Shown: one piece after another, positions 7,076 through 9,663 of the stretch
Layout: the number at the start of each line of letters is the position of its first letter
Position numbering within the stretch: position 1 is the first letter of the stretch
Assembly: GCA_000438155.1 (NCBI GenBank)
Contig: FR902829.1
Location: forward strand, 1-9,663
Length of the DNA stretch: 9,663 nt
Direction: 5' to 3'
Source of the DNA: Firmicutes bacterium CAG:95
GTDB taxonomy: Bacteria > Bacillota > Clostridia > Lachnospirales > Lachnospiraceae
The notes under the pieces: generated by a model
The model's input: the letters and a program-made list of their open reading frames with translations, nothing else
What the model was told of the DNA's origin: nothing
Databases searched by the model: none
Made by a program: the position numbers and the translations under genes

Positions 7076-8113
7076 TTACTTAATTTCCTTAACAGAACAT
7101 CTCTCCACAAGGAAACACGGAATCAATATTTCCCTGTTCATTTCCACTTCACCCTTTTCGATCTGATCGAATAGAAGCTTCGCTGAGGTAGTTCCAATTT
7201 CCTTAAGCGGCAGCGCCATGGTTGTAAGTCCCGGAATCATGTACTCGGAAAGCACATGGTTATCAAAGCCCACAACTGACACATCCCGTCCTGCCCGAAG
7301 TCCCTGTTCATCCAGATACTGGTATACGCCTCCGGCTATCGTATCCGCCATACAGAAAATAGCGGTGATATCTTCCTTCAATAATCTCTTAGTTTCCTGG
7401 TAACCTGACGGCTTATTCCAATCCACGTAGCGTACCAGCCTTGGATTATAAAGAATCTGCGCATCAAACAGGGCATTCTGATATCCCTTCAGTCTTCGCC
7501 GGGTATGAAGATTATCTTCCCTCCCGGCAAGGAGTGCTATTTTTTTATGACCCTTCCGAATCAGGTAACGTGTCATCTGATAGGCTGATGTTTCGTCATC
7601 CGGAAGCACTGCAGAAACCATTGGATTCTGATCGTAAGCATAGGCCATAACGGCCGGAGTTCCGAAATTTTCAGGAAAACAGTTGATTTTTCTGGCATGT
7701 CCTGCAATATAAATAATACCGTCTACCATATGAGAATTCAGCTCATCCAGTATAGGGTTCAATATAGAATGGAACGCCGCGTCGTTGTTATACCAGGTAT
7801 CCTGCCATCGCGCATACAGACGGAGATTCCTTACCGTTGTCCTGTAGCTGCGCTGTTCACAATAGCTCATAATGCCTTCGATAATTTCCGGTGTAGAAAA
7901 CTGTGCAATATCGTCTGCTATAATAGCTATGTTTTTGGTCTTCTGACTGCGTAGACCCTGGGCTATGGTGTTGGGACGATAGCCACGCTTCTCTATAACC
8001 TCCAGAATCCTCTGTTTGGTCTTTTCTCCAACCTTAGCTTTCCCGTTTAAAACGTTGGAAACAGTTGTAATCGATACATTACATTCCTCTGCGATATCCT
8101 TAATTGTAACCAT
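7076..8113 (-). CDS. LacI-family transcriptional repressor
   Basis: A DNA-binding sugar-responsive regulator (345 aa, normal length). Residues 2-25 form the LacI helix-turn-helix (VTIKDIAEECNVSITTVSNV), followed by the hinge helix NTIAQGLRSQ (48-57). Leu54 is the hinge residue that in this family wedges into the central CpG of the operator. From about residue 60 the protein is a periplasmic-binding-like sensor domain (NIAIIADDI, DGIIYIAGHA, KKIALLAGRE, DVSVVGFDNH). The start is supported by the usual MxTIKDIA opening. Its ribosome site is modest (AAAGGG about 11 nt upstream; GGAG lies too close). It sits between the GH27 unit and the transporter operon, and two CpG-centred sites flank the transporter promoter, so it most likely represses import until a sugar inducer appears. 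The inducer cannot be read from sequence. Confidence 0.95.
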   Translation of the reverse strand: MVTIKDIAEECNVSITTVSNVLNGKAKVGEKTKQRILEVIEKRGYRPNTIAQGLRSQKTKNIAIIADDIAQFSTPEIIEGIMSYCEQRSYRTTVRNLRLYARWQDTWYNNDAAFHSILNPILDELNSHMVDGIIYIAGHARKINCFPENFGTPAVMAYAYDQNPMVSAVLPDDETSAYQMTRYLIRKGHKKIALLAGREDNLHTRRRLKGYQNALFDAQILYNPRLVRYVDWNKPSGYQETKRLLKEDITAIFCMADTIAGGVYQYLDEQGLRAGRDVSVVGFDNHVLSEYMIPGLTTMALPLKEIGTTSAKLLFDQIEKGEVEMNREILIPCFLVERCSVKEIK

Positions 8114-8154
8114 GCTCCAGCTTACCCTTTACCCGTATGATGTATTTACTTCAC

Positions 8155-8168
8155 AGCATAAGTATGCT
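8155..8168. promoter_or_regulatory. Inverted repeat in the lacI-family leader
   Basis: AGCATA-AG-TATGCT is a perfect 6-bp-arm dyad about 5 nt after the predicted start of the repressor message. It lacks the central CpG of the two transporter operators. It could be a site for autoregulation or for another regulator, or chance. Confidence 0.35.
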
Positions 8169-8179
8169 TTCTGCATTCA

Positions 8180-8208
8180 ATTATAGAATTTCATATTTTT
8201 TATGTCAA
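8180..8208 (-). promoter_or_regulatory. Perfect consensus sigma-A promoter of the lacI-family gene
   Basis: On the minus strand TTGACA (8203-8208) and TATAAT (8180-8185) are separated by exactly 17 nt, so every consensus base is met. The predicted start is near 8173, giving a leader of about 60 nt. The -35 lies four bases past the stop codon of the upstream small gene, so the repressor has its own promoter although readthrough from the GH27 unit is also possible. Confidence 0.85.
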
Positions 8209-8212
8209 TCTT

Positions 8213-8434
8213 TTATGCCAATCCTTCGGAAATGCTACTACTGGAAAACAGCGTACACCCCATGTCCTTGAATTCCTGCATTTTCGTAAGCAAAAGTTCC
8301 TCACTAACCTGAAGATACTGACTGCTGCAGGAAATACACAGGAAATCTTTCGCTCCGCGGTTATAAATCTTTCTGTAAAGTGCAATTTCATCATGAGCGA
8401 GTTCTTTTCCACACTTTCTACAGTATTCATCCAT
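8213..8434 (-). CDS. Small Cys4 zinc-ribbon-like protein of unknown function
   Basis: A 73-residue acidic protein. Two CxxC pairs (Cys5/Cys8 in CRKC and Cys33/Cys36 in CISC), 24 residues apart, form a probable zinc-ribbon knuckle. A helical stretch (about 39-56, VSEELLLTKMQEFKDM) follows, then MGCTLF with a fifth Cys at 60. Short proteins with this layout are common in Clostridia and lack an assigned role. Its ATG overlaps the GH27 stop by one base (TAATG), so it is probably translated by ribosomes finishing GH27; only a weak GGTGA ribosome site is seen. No membrane segment or signal peptide is present. The sequence does not show whether it binds nucleic acid, protein or only metal. A reading frame in another phase at 8200-8430 is a shadow of it. 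Confidence 0.8.
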   Translation of the reverse strand: MDEYCRKCGKELAHDEIALYRKIYNRGAKDFLCISCSSQYLQVSEELLLTKMQEFKDMGCTLFSSSSISEGLA

Positions 8435-9561
8435 TATCTGGTCACCAGTTCACCGATCAGCACTCTGCATTGATCCGGCGCAATTTTCAGTCTGTAGCCA
8501 TCATAAAACACACCATAATCTTCCCCGGTAACAGCATCTTTCAATCTAAGACCCATTCCACACTCTGAATGAATGCCAAGATCGTCAAAGGAAACACTCA
8601 TAATCTGTACCCAATCGTCCTTGGCATCTACGTTAAAGAATCCGATAGCAACACGATTGCCGGATAACAGCTTCGCTAAAATATATTTCTGTCCATCCAC
8701 CTTTCCCACTACAAAAGGCGGTCTGCAATCAGCATCCTGATGAATGGAAATCAGTCCCTGATTTAATAAAATAGCCTTGTTTACCTCATCCAGTTTCCGA
8801 ATATCTGCGCCAATAATCAGTGGTGAGCCAAGAAATGCCCACATTGCAAAATGCTGTAAATACTGCTCGTCGGTGCATCCTCCGATTCCCACGTTGCCAT
8901 TTCCATGCATGCCGACAATCAGCATATCCATGTCATTGTAACATCCGGGAGCATTCCCTTCGACATTCTCTACCTGAGAAACGAAAATATCCTTATAGCT
9001 TTTTGGTACATCAAAAATATCTCCGGTGGAACGATAGCTTCCTGCTCCTCTGGAGCGCATCCACTTAGCCGGATCCTGAACTCCCCAGTTACATGCTGCC
9101 AGAAATATTTTCCTTCCACTGTTTCGAAGTGCCACGGCCATGGTCAGATACGCATTTTTCGCATCGCCACTTTCCGGGAAATTGCAGAAATCATACTTCA
9201 GATAATCCACACCCCATTCTGCAAATTGCTTCGCATCCTCGAATTCATGTCCATAGCTGCTGGGATAACCGGCACAGGTTTTAAATCCTGCGCAGGAATA
9301 CATTCCAAATTTAAGTCCCTTACTATGGACATAGTCAGCCAGCGCTTTCATTCCATTCGGAAACAGTTCCGGATCTGCCACAAGCTTTCCGTCAACCCGT
9401 TCCCTCAGTGACCAACAGTCATCAATGATCACATACTCGTAACCAACTTCCTGATACCCTTCCGAAACAAGCCGGTCTGTAATTTCCATAATCAGCTTCT
9501 CATTAATATGAGACCCGAATGTATTCCATGAATTCCACCCCATCGGTGATTTATAATTCAT
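8434..9561 (-). CDS. GH27 alpha-galactosidase
   Basis: A retaining glycoside hydrolase (375 aa) removing terminal alpha-galactose, probably in the cytoplasm since it starts MNYKSPMGWNSWNTF with no signal peptide. The (beta/alpha)8 barrel shows the GH27 marks: GWNSWN (8-13), IIDDCW with the substrate-binding Asp pair 47-48, KFGMYSCAG (84-92), and LKYDFCN with nucleophile Asp124. The acid/base is Asp212 in YNDMDML, where most members have WNDPDML. A small beta-sandwich domain fills the last 85 or so residues. The conserved Asp pair favours galactose over the beta-L-arabinopyranoside activity also known in GH27. The ribosome site AGGGAGG (9569-9575) lies 7 nt before the ATG. It follows the upstream gene by 36 nt, and its stop overlaps the next start, so all three genes are likely one operon. 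Confidence 0.95.
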   Translation of the reverse strand: MNYKSPMGWNSWNTFGSHINEKLIMEITDRLVSEGYQEVGYEYVIIDDCWSLRERVDGKLVADPELFPNGMKALADYVHSKGLKFGMYSCAGFKTCAGYPSSYGHEFEDAKQFAEWGVDYLKYDFCNFPESGDAKNAYLTMAVALRNSGRKIFLAACNWGVQDPAKWMRSRGAGSYRSTGDIFDVPKSYKDIFVSQVENVEGNAPGCYNDMDMLIVGMHGNGNVGIGGCTDEQYLQHFAMWAFLGSPLIIGADIRKLDEVNKAILLNQGLISIHQDADCRPPFVVGKVDGQKYILAKLLSGNRVAIGFFNVDAKDDWVQIMSVSFDDLGIHSECGMGLRLKDAVTGEDYGVFYDGYRLKIAPDQCRVLIGELVTR

Positions 9562-9588
9562 ATTGAAACCTCCCTAAATAATGACTTA

Positions 9589-9600
9589 TAAACTAGTTTA
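9589..9600. repeat. 12-bp perfect palindrome in the gap before GH27
   Basis: TAAACTAGTTTA is fully self-complementary and includes the TAA stop of the gene entering from the right. It lies in the 36-nt gap before GH27. It lacks a central CpG and a T-run, so it is not a terminator or a copy of the transporter operators. It may be a regulatory dyad or chance. Confidence 0.3.
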
Positions 9601-9663
9601 AGCCTTCAAGCTGACCACACGATCATAGTCATATCCTCGATCCGGATTCACCTTTCCGGCATT
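9598..9663 (-). CDS. 3' end of an unidentified upstream gene
   Basis: The last 21 codons and a TAA stop of an open frame entering from the right edge. The translated end is NAGKVNPDRGYDYDRVVSLK followed by Ala. It is soluble in character and I do not recognise the family. Its tight 36-nt spacing to GH27 suggests the same operon and so perhaps another carbohydrate enzyme or related protein. With so little sequence the frame itself is not certain. Confidence 0.5.
   Translation of the reverse strand, partial: NAGKVNPDRGYDYDRVVSLKA

Noticed and set aside
8044..8058. Operator-like AAACGTT sequence inside the repressor gene
   Set aside because: It encodes the conserved SNVLNGK of the LacI helix-turn-helix, where these codons are expected, so the match is explained by protein sequence.
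8905..9411. Plus-strand 168-codon open frame
   Set aside because: It is antisense to the strongly supported GH27 gene, and its translation resembles no protein family and has no ribosome site.
1..9663. CRISPR arrays, insertion sequences, phage genes, tRNA or riboswitches
   Set aside because: No regularly spaced repeats, transposase motifs, integrase genes or recognisable structured RNA were found; the gaps are short and explained by promoters, operators and terminators.

Overview
The window looks like a carbohydrate-utilisation locus from a Gram-positive gut-type Firmicute, most likely a member of Clostridia/Lachnospiraceae. That placement is inferred from the moderate GC content, strong AGGAGG-type ribosome sites, the LplB/LplC-type sugar permeases, a lipoprotein solute-binding protein, sigma-A-like promoters and a small clostridial-style zinc-ribbon protein. 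Every gene lies on the minus strand, so the locus reads from right to left. No RNA gene, CRISPR array, insertion sequence or phage gene was seen. The longest stretch without a gene is 271 bases (6805-7075) and it is filled with regulatory signals.

Three transcription units can be proposed. (1) Right edge: the last 21 codons of an unidentified gene (9598-9663), a GH27 alpha-galactosidase (8434-9561), and a 73-residue Cys4 protein (8213-8434) whose start codon overlaps the GH27 stop. (2) A LacI-family repressor (7076-8113), read from a perfect consensus promoter (TTGACA-17-TATAAT, 8180-8208) and closed by a 14-bp-stem terminator (7007-7042). (3) A strong promoter (TTGACA-17-TATTAT, 6866-6894) with a LacI-type operator on its start site (6838-6855) and a near-identical site 130 bp upstream (6968-6985). 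It drives permease 1 (5881-6804), permease 2 (4939-5868) and a 591-residue lipoprotein binding protein (3091-4866). A clear intrinsic terminator (2986-3020) follows, and then, with no visible promoter of their own, a GH120-like beta-xylosidase (1010-2965) and a type-B carboxylesterase cut by the left edge (1-986).

The simplest reading is that the lipoprotein and two permeases import an oligosaccharide, using an ATPase encoded elsewhere. Signal-peptide-free enzymes then dismantle it in the cytoplasm: the esterase removes acyl groups, GH120 removes xylose-type units and GH27 removes alpha-galactose. The LacI protein senses an intermediate and controls import. An acylated, galactose-decorated xylan oligosaccharide fits this set, but the substrate is inference. 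I see no sign of a wholly new system. The points most worth a second look are the terminator inside the transporter/enzyme operon, the paired operators, the GH120 assignment with both catalytic residues in place, and the coupled zinc-ribbon protein.
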